64,000 bases of DNA from Mucilaginibacter inviolabilis (lineage in GTDB: Bacteria; Bacteroidota; Bacteroidia; Sphingobacteriales; Sphingobacteriaceae), in NCBI RefSeq assembly GCF_011089895.1, contig NZ_JAANAT010000001.1, positions 1,550,001-1,614,000 of the forward strand, read 5' to 3'. Below, in pieces: positions 16,801 through 24,528 of the stretch. The translations under genes were made by a program, and so were the position numbers. The notes beneath the pieces were generated by a model. It saw only the letters and a list, made by a program, of their open reading frames with translations, was not told where the DNA came from and ran no database searches. The stretch's first letter is position 1. Each line of letters opens with the position of its first letter.

Positions 16801-17175
16801 TTAGCGGGGGAACCCCAATACCTTCTCTATGATCTGGAAAAGGTCTTTATCGTCATAAGGTTTGACCAGGTAATTACAATAACCGATGGATAATGCCTTT
16901 TCCATATGTGATCTTTCCGACATCGCAGAAGTGAAAATAAAGGGGATATCCCTGGTATTCCGGTCAAGGAGCAATAATTCAAAAACCTCAAATCCATCCA
17001 ATCCGCGCATCACCACATCGCTGATGATCAAATTGGGATGATGTAGTTTAGCCATGCTAATCCCATCGGTACCATTATCGGCAGTAATTACCTGGTAGCC
17101 TTCCAGTTCAAGGAGTTCTGTCGTATTCTCCCTGATATCCGTATTATCTTCAATAAACAATATCGTGGTGGGCAT
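16801..17175 (-). CDS. Single-domain response regulator
   Basis: 124 residues, only a CheY-like receiver domain with no output domain. The acidic pair E9-D10, the phospho-acceptor D53 in IISDVVM and the Lys of YLVKPYDD are all present, so phosphorylation should be possible. Such proteins act in phosphorelays or bind partners directly. No histidine kinase is seen in the window. It lies upstream of the Usp gene on the same strand but separated by a promoter, so a shared function with Usp is only suggested by position. Confidence 0.9.
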   Translation of the reverse strand: MPTTILFIEDNTDIRENTTELLELEGYQVITADNGTDGISMAKLHHPNLIISDVVMRGLDGFEVFELLLLDRNTRDIPFIFTSAMSERSHMEKALSIGYCNYLVKPYDDKDLFQIIEKVLGFPR

Positions 17176-17409
17176 AATCGATGAATTATTTACCTGATGA
17201 TCAAATTTTTGCCATCTGAATAAAGTAAATAAAGATAAGCATATTCCATTAGCTTCTATCGGATTTTGCAGGTCAGATGATTCAACTCCCTATTAATTGA
17301 GCTTTTTTATTAAATTCGGCTGACGGATTATTATTTCCACCACATGCAAATACCGGATCAGTTAGTGGACAGGCTATTTATACTTTAAACAACTATACAA
17401 TACGTTAAA

Positions 17410-18006
17410 TTGAAAGCTGCTATTGATACCTATTTGAATTCAGTCAAGGCACTTTGTCCCCAGGTGACAAGTGCTGAATTGGACTTCCTGATGAGTGGCT
17501 TGACGGTTTCTAATCTTAAGCCAAAACATTTTTACATGCACGCAAATACGGTTCAAAAAGAAATAGGATTTGTGTTTTCCGGCTTATTGCGAACATTTTA
17601 TATTGACCATGAAGGCAGTCAGATTTCGGTGAATTTTCTTCGGGAAAATCGCTATGTGACACACTATCCTGCATTCATTACACAAACTCCCAGTAAGTAT
17701 TACTTTCAATGTATAGAACCAACGATTGTTGTCAACCTTCCCTACAAACATATTCAGGAATGTTACAACAGGTTTCCAAATTTGGAACGTTATGGCAGAT
17801 TGGTAGCGGAGGAAGCTTTGAAAGTTCTGCATAGAAGAGTTGAGAGCTTTCTGTTTGACAATGCCGAAACCAGATACCTCGATTTTATAAAAGAAAATCC
17901 CAATCTGTTTAACAGGGTGTCCTTATCCTATTTATCATCCTACCTGGGTATCGAGCGGCAATCTTTAACCCGAATAAGAAAAAAATTGGCACACCATTCA
18001 TTTTGA
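17410..18006 (+). CDS. Crp/Fnr family transcription regulator, short Bacteroidota type
   Basis: 198 residues from a TTG start. The N-terminal cyclic-nucleotide-binding-like barrel (about residues 20-120, with EIGFVFSGLLRTFY and SVNFLRENRYV) is followed by a C-terminal helix-turn-helix at about 165-195 (YLSSYLGIERQSLTRIRKK) whose recognition helix keeps the Glu and Arg that read TGA/TCA half-sites in this family. This subfamily in Bacteroidota usually controls a small neighbouring set of genes. The reductase, hydrolase and monooxygenase-like genes follow on the same strand, and a 16-bp palindrome overlaps this gene's own stop codon. The module is visibly more AT-rich than the genes on both sides. 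Confidence 0.85.
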   Translation: MKAAIDTYLNSVKALCPQVTSAELDFLMSGLTVSNLKPKHFYMHANTVQKEIGFVFSGLLRTFYIDHEGSQISVNFLRENRYVTHYPAFITQTPSKYYFQCIEPTIVVNLPYKHIQECYNRFPNLERYGRLVAEEALKVLHRRVESFLFDNAETRYLDFIKENPNLFNRVSLSYLSSYLGIERQSLTRIRKKLAHHSF

Positions 18007-18049
18007 CACATTTGTGTCAGGAACACCTTCTGTAACGCGACTACTTTTG
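18004..18049 (+). promoter_or_regulatory. Palindromic operator overlapping a stop codon, with -7 element
   Basis: TGACACATTTGTGTCA (18004-18019) has two perfect 7-bp arms (TGACACA/TGTGTCA); its first three bases are the stop codon of the Crp-like gene. After 22 nt comes a perfect TAnnTTTG element, TACTTTTG (18042-18049), 24 nt before the reductase ATG. The likely ligand is the Crp-like protein encoded just upstream. Confidence 0.6.
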
Positions 18050-18073
18050 GTTTGAAAATCAACCAACATAAAA

Positions 18074-18712
18074 ATGAAAGTAGTCATCTTCGGAGCCACT
18101 GGTTTCTCTGGCAATGCCGTTTTGAAAAAAGCCTTAGCACAACATCACCAGGTAACCATATTAGTAAGAAATAAATCCGCGATCTCCACCCATGATAAAA
18201 ACCTGAACATCATGGAAGGCTATGTCATGGACAGAAACAAAATTTCGGAGGTACTGGAAAATCAGGATGCGGTAATTCAATGCCTTGGTGTAAGTGGAAA
18301 AAGCACGCAGCCCACAACATTCATGTCCGATGTAACAAAAATAATTGTTGAGGAAATGGAAAAATCAGGCGTTAGACGACTGATCTCCATGAGTAATATA
18401 GGAACCGGAAACAGTATTGGTTACAACCCCTGGTATTTTACTAAAATCATTCTCCCTTATTTTATGAAATGGTTAAAAGTAGTTATTGATGATAAGAACC
18501 GCATGGAACCCATCGTCATGAACAGCCGCCTCGACTGGACAATTGTTCGCTGTCCAAATATTGTAGACAAGCCTGCTAAAGGAAGGACTCATGCCACTTT
18601 GGACGGGAAAGGATTAAAGCTATCTATTACTTTGGGCGACATGTCAACGTTCATTGTTCAGCAATTAACAAACGGAAGTTTCTCCAAACAAGCACCTGCG
18701 ATCAGCAATTAA
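18074..18712 (+). CDS. NAD(P)-binding reductase (atypical SDR)
   Basis: 212 residues. The Rossmann start MKVVIFGATGFSGNAV has the GxxGxxG loop at residues 7-13. The following pattern (LVRNKS, then QCLGVSGKS, then RLISMSNIG) is that of NAD(P)H-binding atypical SDRs related to biliverdin reductase B and YwnB. The substrate is not known; NADPH-dependent reduction of flavins or quinones or a sensor role is plausible. It is first in the probable unit of three genes downstream of the Crp-like regulator. Confidence 0.8.
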   Translation: MKVVIFGATGFSGNAVLKKALAQHHQVTILVRNKSAISTHDKNLNIMEGYVMDRNKISEVLENQDAVIQCLGVSGKSTQPTTFMSDVTKIIVEEMEKSGVRRLISMSNIGTGNSIGYNPWYFTKIILPYFMKWLKVVIDDKNRMEPIVMNSRLDWTIVRCPNIVDKPAKGRTHATLDGKGLKLSITLGDMSTFIVQQLTNGSFSKQAPAISN

Positions 18713-18756
18713 CACCAGGCAACTATTTTTTCTTAATTATTTTATAATCAGTAAAA

Positions 18757-19539
18757 ATGAATACAACAGCACAAAAAGCTGAAATAACAACCAGTATTGG
18801 GAAAATTTCAGTTTATATCCAAAAAAACACGTCCGATAAACTGCCAATAATATTCTTACACGGCATATACTTCGACCACCATTTATGGAACAAACACGCC
18901 GAAGAAATAAATGACCGTACTGTAATTGCTGTTGACATGCCTTTCCATGGCGACAGCCGGGAAAACATCGAACCCAAGTGGACTTTGAATGATTGCGCGA
19001 ATATGCTGATGGAGATTTTAGATAATTTACAAATCTCAAAAGTTATTGCAGTCGGACATTCATGGGGGAGTATGACTATTTTGAGAGCTGCACACAGGCA
19101 ACCCACAAGGTTTGAATCTGTCGGGTTGTGTAATATGTCTTTTAAATCGGCAGCAAAAAGCCAAAGAATCGCCTCCTGGTTTCAGCATTCCATGTTGGTA
19201 TTTAGAAATTTCTATATCAATCAGTCCGCTAAGACTTTGTTTGGAAAGGCCTCACTAAAAGAGAATCCTGCCCTGGCCAATGAGCTCAAACGCTCCATGG
19301 GTATTTTATCTAACCGGCAAATAAAGCACATTGACAAGGCTGTTATGATGGATGCGGAAGATGCTACTTACCTGATCAAAACATTAAAAGTTGATGCCAT
19401 TGCTTTAAGAGGTGAAGAAGACTTTGTACCAACACCACCCCATATGGAAACAATCCTAGTAAAAGGTGGACATATTAGTCCTTTAGAAAGGCCATTGGAA
19501 GTTTCTCAATTAATCAGCAGACTAATGGCAAAGGAATAA
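18757..19539 (+). CDS. Alpha/beta hydrolase
   Basis: 260 residues with an alpha/beta-hydrolase fold: oxyanion HG at residues 35-36, nucleophile elbow GHSWG with S102, an acid in the GEEDFVPTP strand and a likely catalytic His in GGHISPLERP. The cap region (about 120-190) is rich in Lys and Ser. It is a soluble esterase, lipase or dienelactone-type enzyme; the substrate cannot be read. It follows the reductase by 44 bp. Confidence 0.85.
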   Translation: MNTTAQKAEITTSIGKISVYIQKNTSDKLPIIFLHGIYFDHHLWNKHAEEINDRTVIAVDMPFHGDSRENIEPKWTLNDCANMLMEILDNLQISKVIAVGHSWGSMTILRAAHRQPTRFESVGLCNMSFKSAAKSQRIASWFQHSMLVFRNFYINQSAKTLFGKASLKENPALANELKRSMGILSNRQIKHIDKAVMMDAEDATYLIKTLKVDAIALRGEEDFVPTPPHMETILVKGGHISPLERPLEVSQLISRLMAKE

Positions 19540-19663
19540 CCATAAAGCCCGGCAGTCAACAGCAGCAACGCGCCATTCGCCAATTTACGGTTGTTTGAAA
19601 TCATGGCAATGGCTACTGATCACGATAACATTTCAAAATAACTTAATACTCAAATCAAATACA

Positions 19664-20029
19664 ATGGCAAATCAAGTTCAATACACCACAGAATTTAACA
19701 TTATTGACGGAAAAATTGAAGAATTCAAAAAAATGCTGCATGCCATCATTGCATCTGTTAAAGAAAACGAGCAGGACATGAGTGCATACCAGGTTTACCT
19801 GAATGCCGAGGAAAATAAAGCGTTTATTGTGGAGTGGTTTAAAAATTCCGAAGCTATTTTAATACACTTATCAAACGTAGGACCTTTATTTCCCGAACTC
19901 TTAGCCATAGCACCGGCTGTGCGCTTAGAGGTTTTTGGAAACTTAACGCCAGCGGCAGAAGTAGCACTAAGATCTATTGGCGCCAAAATTTTTAAATACC
20001 ATGAAGGATTTATTCGTGGAGACATTTAA
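19664..20029 (+). CDS. Antibiotic biosynthesis monooxygenase-like (ABM fold) protein
   Basis: 121 residues from the ATG at 19664; the frame extends to 19595 but those residues do not fit the fold. The start VQYTTEFNIIDGKIEEFKKML and the central AYQVYLNAEENKAFIVEWF fit the ferredoxin-like dimeric alpha-beta barrel of ABM proteins, which includes quinol monooxygenases such as YgiN and heme-degrading enzymes. The active residues are not well conserved across the family, so the reaction is unknown. It ends the AT-rich module started by the Crp-like regulator. Confidence 0.65.
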   Translation: MANQVQYTTEFNIIDGKIEEFKKMLHAIIASVKENEQDMSAYQVYLNAEENKAFIVEWFKNSEAILIHLSNVGPLFPELLAIAPAVRLEVFGNLTPAAEVALRSIGAKIFKYHEGFIRGDI

Positions 20030-20212
20030 TTATATGGAGGGTAATCAGCTGTAGCTATTACCGGAGGTTAGCATGGCATGAAGCGCAACGCCTCTCCTGT
20101 TGTTTTGCATTAAGAAAACCGGGGCCGCCGATAAGCCACATACATCCTTACAGCTAATATTGCTGTATATCAAACATGCGTCTGATTAATATATAAATTA
20201 TTATCTTGAACC

Positions 20213-20971
20213 ATGGTTGGAATTGGAGTAGTGCTATCCGGAGGAGGAGCTCGTGGAATTGCTCATTTGGGTGTATTAAAGGCACTTGAAGAAATCGGTA
20301 TCCAGCCGGATATTCTTTCCGGGGTAAGTGCAGGCGCGTTGATTGGCGCTTTGTATGCGGCAGGACATTCCCCGGAACATATTCTGGAACTGGTTAAAAC
20401 ACATACTTCTTCCAGCCTCGTCAGGATGATCTTATCTCCATCCGGGCTTTTCTCCCCCGCGGGTCTTGGCAAATTATTAAAGGAGACGATTCCGCATGAT
20501 AGTTTCGATCTTCTACAGGTCCCCTTGTATGTAACAGCTACAGATATCGGAAGCGGCGAATCAGTTACTTTTTCCGAGGGGCAATTACATCCGGTCCTTA
20601 TTGGCTCATCCTCGATACCGGGACTGTTCACGCCGGTTAAATTTGGCCGGCATTACCTGGTTGATGGCGGAGTCCGGAACAACCTGCCGGTGAGTTGTAT
20701 CAGAGACAAATGTCATAAGGTTCTGGGCAGTCATGTAAATAAACTTTACCATGATCATCCGGAACAATTGGGAAGATTCCAGGTGCTGGAAAAAAGCTTT
20801 CACCTGGCCGTGGCCAATACGGTGGCCGCTCATGCCCTGCAGTGTGACATTTTCCTGGAACCTGAATTACAGGGCCATCAAATGTTTGAAACGAGGCATG
20901 CTGATCAGCTCTTTAAAGCCGGTTATGATGTCGTTTTGAAACAAAGGGACTTACTGAGGTCATGGATCTAA
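20213..20971 (+). CDS. Patatin-like phospholipase
   Basis: 252 residues of the RssA/NTE-like patatin family. The oxyanion loop GGGARG is at 10-15, the nucleophile S39 lies in GVSAG, and the catalytic D151 lies in DGG. No signal peptide is present, so the enzyme is cytoplasmic and should hydrolyse phospholipids or lysophospholipids. Together with the Mla transporter and oleate hydratase it adds to the lipid-turnover theme of the region. No Crp/Fnr-type box was found upstream in the 183-bp gap, which otherwise shows nothing clear. Confidence 0.92.
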   Translation: MVGIGVVLSGGGARGIAHLGVLKALEEIGIQPDILSGVSAGALIGALYAAGHSPEHILELVKTHTSSSLVRMILSPSGLFSPAGLGKLLKETIPHDSFDLLQVPLYVTATDIGSGESVTFSEGQLHPVLIGSSSIPGLFTPVKFGRHYLVDGGVRNNLPVSCIRDKCHKVLGSHVNKLYHDHPEQLGRFQVLEKSFHLAVANTVAAHALQCDIFLEPELQGHQMFETRHADQLFKAGYDVVLKQRDLLRSWI

Positions 20972-21013
20972 CACTAAAGGATCGGATATACAGATTACTT
21001 TCACAAGTCAAAA

Positions 21014-21042
21014 CATGGACCGTCTCCGGGAGACAGTCCATG
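21014..21042. terminator. Hairpin between convergent patatin and BON genes
   Basis: CATGGAC-c-GTCTCC pairs with GGAGAC-a-GTCCATG, a 13-bp stem with one internal mismatch. On the minus strand it is followed by TTTTG. Probably serves the BON gene, possibly both. Confidence 0.55.
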
Positions 21043-21061
21043 GAAAGTACGCATCCGATTT

Positions 21062-21736
21062 TTACATTAAAATGCCTTCCGGCTCTTCTACGGTTAACTT
21101 GCTTTCTACACTGTACACACCCGGAGCTGCCCATACCGCATTTTCAGCCTCGTCCTTTTCAGTTAATGAGCTTACCCGGCCGGTAAGTGTTACTTTGCTA
21201 CCATTCACGGCTACGTTTACCTTCCCTGCATCAATATTCGCATTGCGGCGGAAAGCAGCACCGATCTTTTGTTCCAGTTCAAATGCGGAGATTTTGGGTT
21301 TAATTTCAATGAGGTTAATGATGGAACGCACCCCGGTCAGGTTTTCGATGACCGTTTTCGCATTGTTACGCTGAAAGGCCCATTCCACTTCTCCCTGCAA
21401 CGTAACCACACCATTTTCAACCTTAATCTTTACCTTCTCGTCCTGCACTGCAGTATGCCATTGCAGGGCGTTTAATGCTGCTTCGGCGATTTCGGTATCG
21501 GTTCTACGATAGATAGACGATACACCTACCTGGATATCCTCGGCTACCGCTTTGACACCACTGATTTTCTTTGCAGCGTTTTCCGCGGCGATTTTTTTAG
21601 TATAAGTATCTACCTGCCCGGACAGCGTTACCACGCCATTCTTTACGGCCACGCCGATTTCAGCGGCATGTAAAAAAGGGAGCCAGGTAATTTCGTCCAT
21701 TACATCCTGTTGAATTTGAAGATCTGTTTTCATCAC
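21062..21736 (-). CDS. Triple BON-domain protein
   Basis: 224 residues made of three BON domains (about 5-75, 78-145 and 150-220), each with the GVVTLSGxV or SKVTLTGRV strand pattern. There is no signal peptide or lipobox, which sets it apart from secreted OsmY; cytoplasmic multi-BON proteins are known in stress regulons. BON domains are thought to bind membranes or phospholipid head groups. It is divergent from the RRM protein gene and each has its own Crp/Fnr-type box in the shared 162-bp gap. Confidence 0.9.
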   Translation of the reverse strand: MMKTDLQIQQDVMDEITWLPFLHAAEIGVAVKNGVVTLSGQVDTYTKKIAAENAAKKISGVKAVAEDIQVGVSSIYRRTDTEIAEAALNALQWHTAVQDEKVKIKVENGVVTLQGEVEWAFQRNNAKTVIENLTGVRSIINLIEIKPKISAFELEQKIGAAFRRNANIDAGKVNVAVNGSKVTLTGRVSSLTEKDEAENAVWAAPGVYSVESKLTVEEPEGILM

Positions 21737-21771
21737 ATTAAAAATTTAAAAGTTAATTAATATTTGTTGCC

Positions 21772-21871
21772 CAAAGGAACACGTTATAGTATTCCACGTC
21801 CATGACAGCCATCATTCTTTTTGCTGATCCTGGTCAAAACCTTTCCAACATGATTTACTACCTTCACTTTG
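21772..21871. promoter_or_regulatory. Divergent promoter region with two Crp/Fnr-type boxes
   Basis: For BON (minus): box TGATGGCTGTCA at 21803-21814, then 23 nt, then TTCCTTTG at 21772-21779. For RRM (plus): box TGATCCTGGTCA at 21825-21836, with TACCTTCA 22 nt on (21859-21866) or TCACTTTG 27 nt on (21864-21871). The two boxes are 22 bp apart centre to centre, two helical turns, so both sites can be filled on one DNA face. Confidence 0.6.
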
Positions 21872-21898
21872 TATTCATATCAGGTGTTAAGATTATTT

Positions 21899-22255
21899 AT
21901 GATTAAGCTATTTGTATCCGGTTTTCCGTTGGAAATGAAGGAATTGGAGCTGGTCCAGCTTTTCGGCCCTTTTGGCACAGTCAGTACAGTTAAGATTGTC
22001 CGGGACAAGGTTACCCGGAAATGTAAAGGATACGCATTCCTGGAAATGGAAAATTTGGGAGATGCTGAAAGAGCTGTCAGCGCCTTAAATGGGATGCCAA
22101 GTGGCGATAGGTATTTAACGATAAACATTACCCTTGTTGAAAAAGGAAATCCAGGCAGCGACAACAATAGATCATTACCCCCGGCAACTCGTTACATCAA
22201 GGTGGAAAGGCCGGGTATTGTGCAAAAGAAGAAACGCCCGAGAAAACAATTTTGA
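21899..22255 (+). CDS. RRM-domain RNA-binding protein
   Basis: 118 residues from the ATG at 21899. One RNA recognition motif: RNP2 as LFVSGF (residues 4-9) and RNP1 as KGYAFLEM (43-50), followed by a short basic tail ending KKKRPRKQF. This is the small Bacteroidota RRM type, thought to act as a post-transcriptional regulator or RNA chaperone where Hfq-like roles are needed. The gene has its own Crp/Fnr-type box 62 bp upstream and converges on the NRAMP gene with a 16-bp gap. Confidence 0.88.
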   Translation: MIKLFVSGFPLEMKELELVQLFGPFGTVSTVKIVRDKVTRKCKGYAFLEMENLGDAERAVSALNGMPSGDRYLTINITLVEKGNPGSDNNRSLPPATRYIKVERPGIVQKKKRPRKQF

Positions 22256-22271
22256 GCTATTTAATACCGCG

Positions 22272-23573
22272 TTATTTAAATATCGTGTAAAACATAGCGA
22301 TTGCCGCCGCGCCCATGGCCAAAAAGGTAAACCAGAGCAGTATATTGGATAAACGGCCATTTTTATAATCACCCATGATCATTTTATCACTGGAAATCCT
22401 GACTATTAAAAATAGAAGAGGAACCGCGGCAACGCCATTCAATACGGCAGCGTAAACCAAGGCCTTCACAGGGTCGATCCCAATAAAATTGATCAGTAAG
22501 CCAATGAGGGTGGCCACACAAATTATCAGGTAAAAAGCTTTGGCACGGTTCCATTTAAGATTTAATCCTGATTCCCAGGCAAAAGCCTCGCAAACAGCAT
22601 AAGCAGCTGAGCCTGACAAAACGGGTACCGCCAGCAAGCCCAAGCCGATGATCCCAACAGAGAAAATCAGTTTAGCCAGGAATCCAGCATGAGGAAAGCT
22701 GTGCACCAGCGGTTCCAGGGCTTTTGCAGCGTCTGCAGCCGTTTTCACATCCGTGATACCGCTCTGGTGTAAAACTGTTGCACCAACAACAATAATACTC
22801 CAGGTGGCAAATTCAGAAAACAACATACCTGAGCTATTGTCAATACGCATATTCCGGATGGCGGCCTTGCTGATCACAGGTATTTCATTTACCAACTTGT
22901 TATGTTCCTTTTCTTCTTCCACCTCCTGGGATGCTTCCCAAAAAAACATATAAGGAGATATAGTAGTACCTAAAACACCTGTGATAATAAAGAGAAAACT
23001 AAAGGTAAACTCAAAATGAGGTATAAAGCTCGCCCGCATAACTGTAACCCAGGGCTGATGCACAATAAACAACGTTATGGGATAAGCCAACAAGGCCAGG
23101 GCGAGCCATTTCAATATCCTGGAATAGGTACGATAATTGGTAAATATCTCCAGTAAAAGGATAATGATCGTAAAGAATAAGGTGAGCATTATGAAAGGGA
23201 CCGGCACCAGCAGTTGTACAGCCGAGGCCATAGCCCCAATATCGGCGCCAATATTGATCACATTAGCGATAAGCACTAAAGCTACAACCCCATACAGCAC
23301 TGTTTTATTATAATGCAGTTTAACGACCGAGGCGATACCCTTACCGGTTACCATCCCAATCCGCGCACAGGCTTCCTGAACTGCGATCATAAATGGAAGC
23401 ATATATAAGGCGGTCCATAATTGCCCATAACCGAACTGGGCACCCGTTTGGGAATAGGTAGCGATACCAGACGGATCGTCATCGGCTGCCCCTGTTGTTA
23501 AGCCCGGGCCCAAGACCCTGAGGAACCGGATCAGTTTGTTTTTAGGTCGTTTGATAATCGGCTTTAGGTTCAT
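22272..23573 (-). CDS. NRAMP-family transporter with divergent metal-site motifs
   Basis: 433 residues, about eleven membrane helices. It opens like NRAMP proteins (GPGLTTGAADDDPSGI) but the helix-1 motif DPGN reads DPSG (residues 33-36) and the helix-6 MPH motif reads SPYM (206-209). The canonical Met that makes NRAMPs prefer soft divalent metals is therefore not in place, as also in the NRAMP-related Mg/Mn transporter group. It probably moves a divalent cation with or without protons; the ion is uncertain. A box 52 bp upstream, TGAT-AATG-ATCA, places it in the same regulon as the stress genes. Confidence 0.85.
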   Translation of the reverse strand: MNLKPIIKRPKNKLIRFLRVLGPGLTTGAADDDPSGIATYSQTGAQFGYGQLWTALYMLPFMIAVQEACARIGMVTGKGIASVVKLHYNKTVLYGVVALVLIANVINIGADIGAMASAVQLLVPVPFIMLTLFFTIIILLLEIFTNYRTYSRILKWLALALLAYPITLFIVHQPWVTVMRASFIPHFEFTFSFLFIITGVLGTTISPYMFFWEASQEVEEEKEHNKLVNEIPVISKAAIRNMRIDNSSGMLFSEFATWSIIVVGATVLHQSGITDVKTAADAAKALEPLVHSFPHAGFLAKLIFSVGIIGLGLLAVPVLSGSAAYAVCEAFAWESGLNLKWNRAKAFYLIICVATLIGLLINFIGIDPVKALVYAAVLNGVAAVPLLFLIVRISSDKMIMGDYKNGRLSNILLWFTFLAMGAAAIAMFYTIFK

Positions 23574-23593
23574 ACAACTCGATTGTTTTTCTA

Positions 23594-23636
23594 TAAAGAT
23601 AAAATATAAGCGCTTATCAAATAGTGATAATGATCA
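23594..23636 (-). promoter_or_regulatory. Crp/Fnr-type operator and -7 element for the NRAMP gene
   Basis: On the minus strand TGATCATTATCA (23625-23636), then exactly 23 nt, then TATCTTTA (23594-23601), one base from TAnnTTTG. The remaining 23637-23891 gap up to the sigma gene shows only AT-rich sequence and a possible TAACTTTA -7 element near 23865. Confidence 0.65.
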
Positions 23637-23891
23637 TATAATGTTATGTCGTCACTCAGCCTTTCTCTGATTTAATCCGGATATTCCATAGTTATTGACC
23701 ACCTCGTTCTGAAATATCATAGATATCATTCTGAAACACTTTGATCATGCTCATTCTATTGGATGCAGAACCAATTTGGCAATACGTCCACAAATGCCTA
23801 TCCTATCTACATAAGTAAATAAGGATACTCGTCACAAAATATTTGCTATAATTTATTAATAGACTAACTTTAGCATTTTACATTAGCACAA

Positions 23892-24443
23892 TTGGTTCAG
23901 GCAGATATTATTAAACTACAAAATGCCGTTGCGATTAATCGCGATGAAGCCGCTTATCGCCAATTGTTTATAAATTTCCACCAGCCGCTTATCAAATTTG
24001 GCTTTTCGATTATTCAATCTGAGGAAGCTGCCGAGGACTTATATTCGGAAGTGATGATAAAAATATGGTTGATGGAAGAAAGTCTCGCAAAAGTCGAAAA
24101 CCTTAAACAATATTTATATACGCTAATCCGTAATGCGGCTTTCAATGAACTAAAAGTACAGAAAAAAGTAACTTTTTCTTCGTTAGACGATCTTCCAGAC
24201 AACTATATCAGTACATCTTCGGTTGAAGACAGTTTTTTAAAAGACGAATTTGTAGATAAGATAAATGATGCCATTAAATCACTTCCCCCTAAATGCGGTC
24301 TTGTCTATCGTTTGATCCGGGAAGATGGGTTTAATTATAAACAGACTTCTGAGATCTTAGGTATATCAGTGAATACCATAGAAGGCCATATGACCTCCGC
24401 GATCAAAAAGATAAGTGAGTCTCTTCGGAAATATCTTCATTAG
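23892..24443 (+). CDS. ECF RNA polymerase sigma factor, FecI/Bacteroidota type
   Basis: 183 residues from a TTG start. Sigma region 2 (about 20-90, with EEAAEDLYSEVMIKIW) and region 4 (about 125-180, with LPPKCGLVYRLIREDG and TIEGHMTSAIKKI) are both present. This is the Bacteroidetes-specific sigma-70 family that works with a FecR anti-sigma factor and a SusC-type receptor; all three follow in order. When the receptor is loaded, the anti-sigma releases the sigma factor to transcribe the locus. Confidence 0.9.
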   Translation: MVQADIIKLQNAVAINRDEAAYRQLFINFHQPLIKFGFSIIQSEEAAEDLYSEVMIKIWLMEESLAKVENLKQYLYTLIRNAAFNELKVQKKVTFSSLDDLPDNYISTSSVEDSFLKDEFVDKINDAIKSLPPKCGLVYRLIREDGFNYKQTSEILGISVNTIEGHMTSAIKKISESLRKYLH

Positions 24444-24528
24444 ATCCTTTGTAAATACATCCCTTAAAAATATTTTCATTCTGACCGGTGGTTTTGTTAT
24501 TTAATATTGTCTTAACATTAAATAAGCA

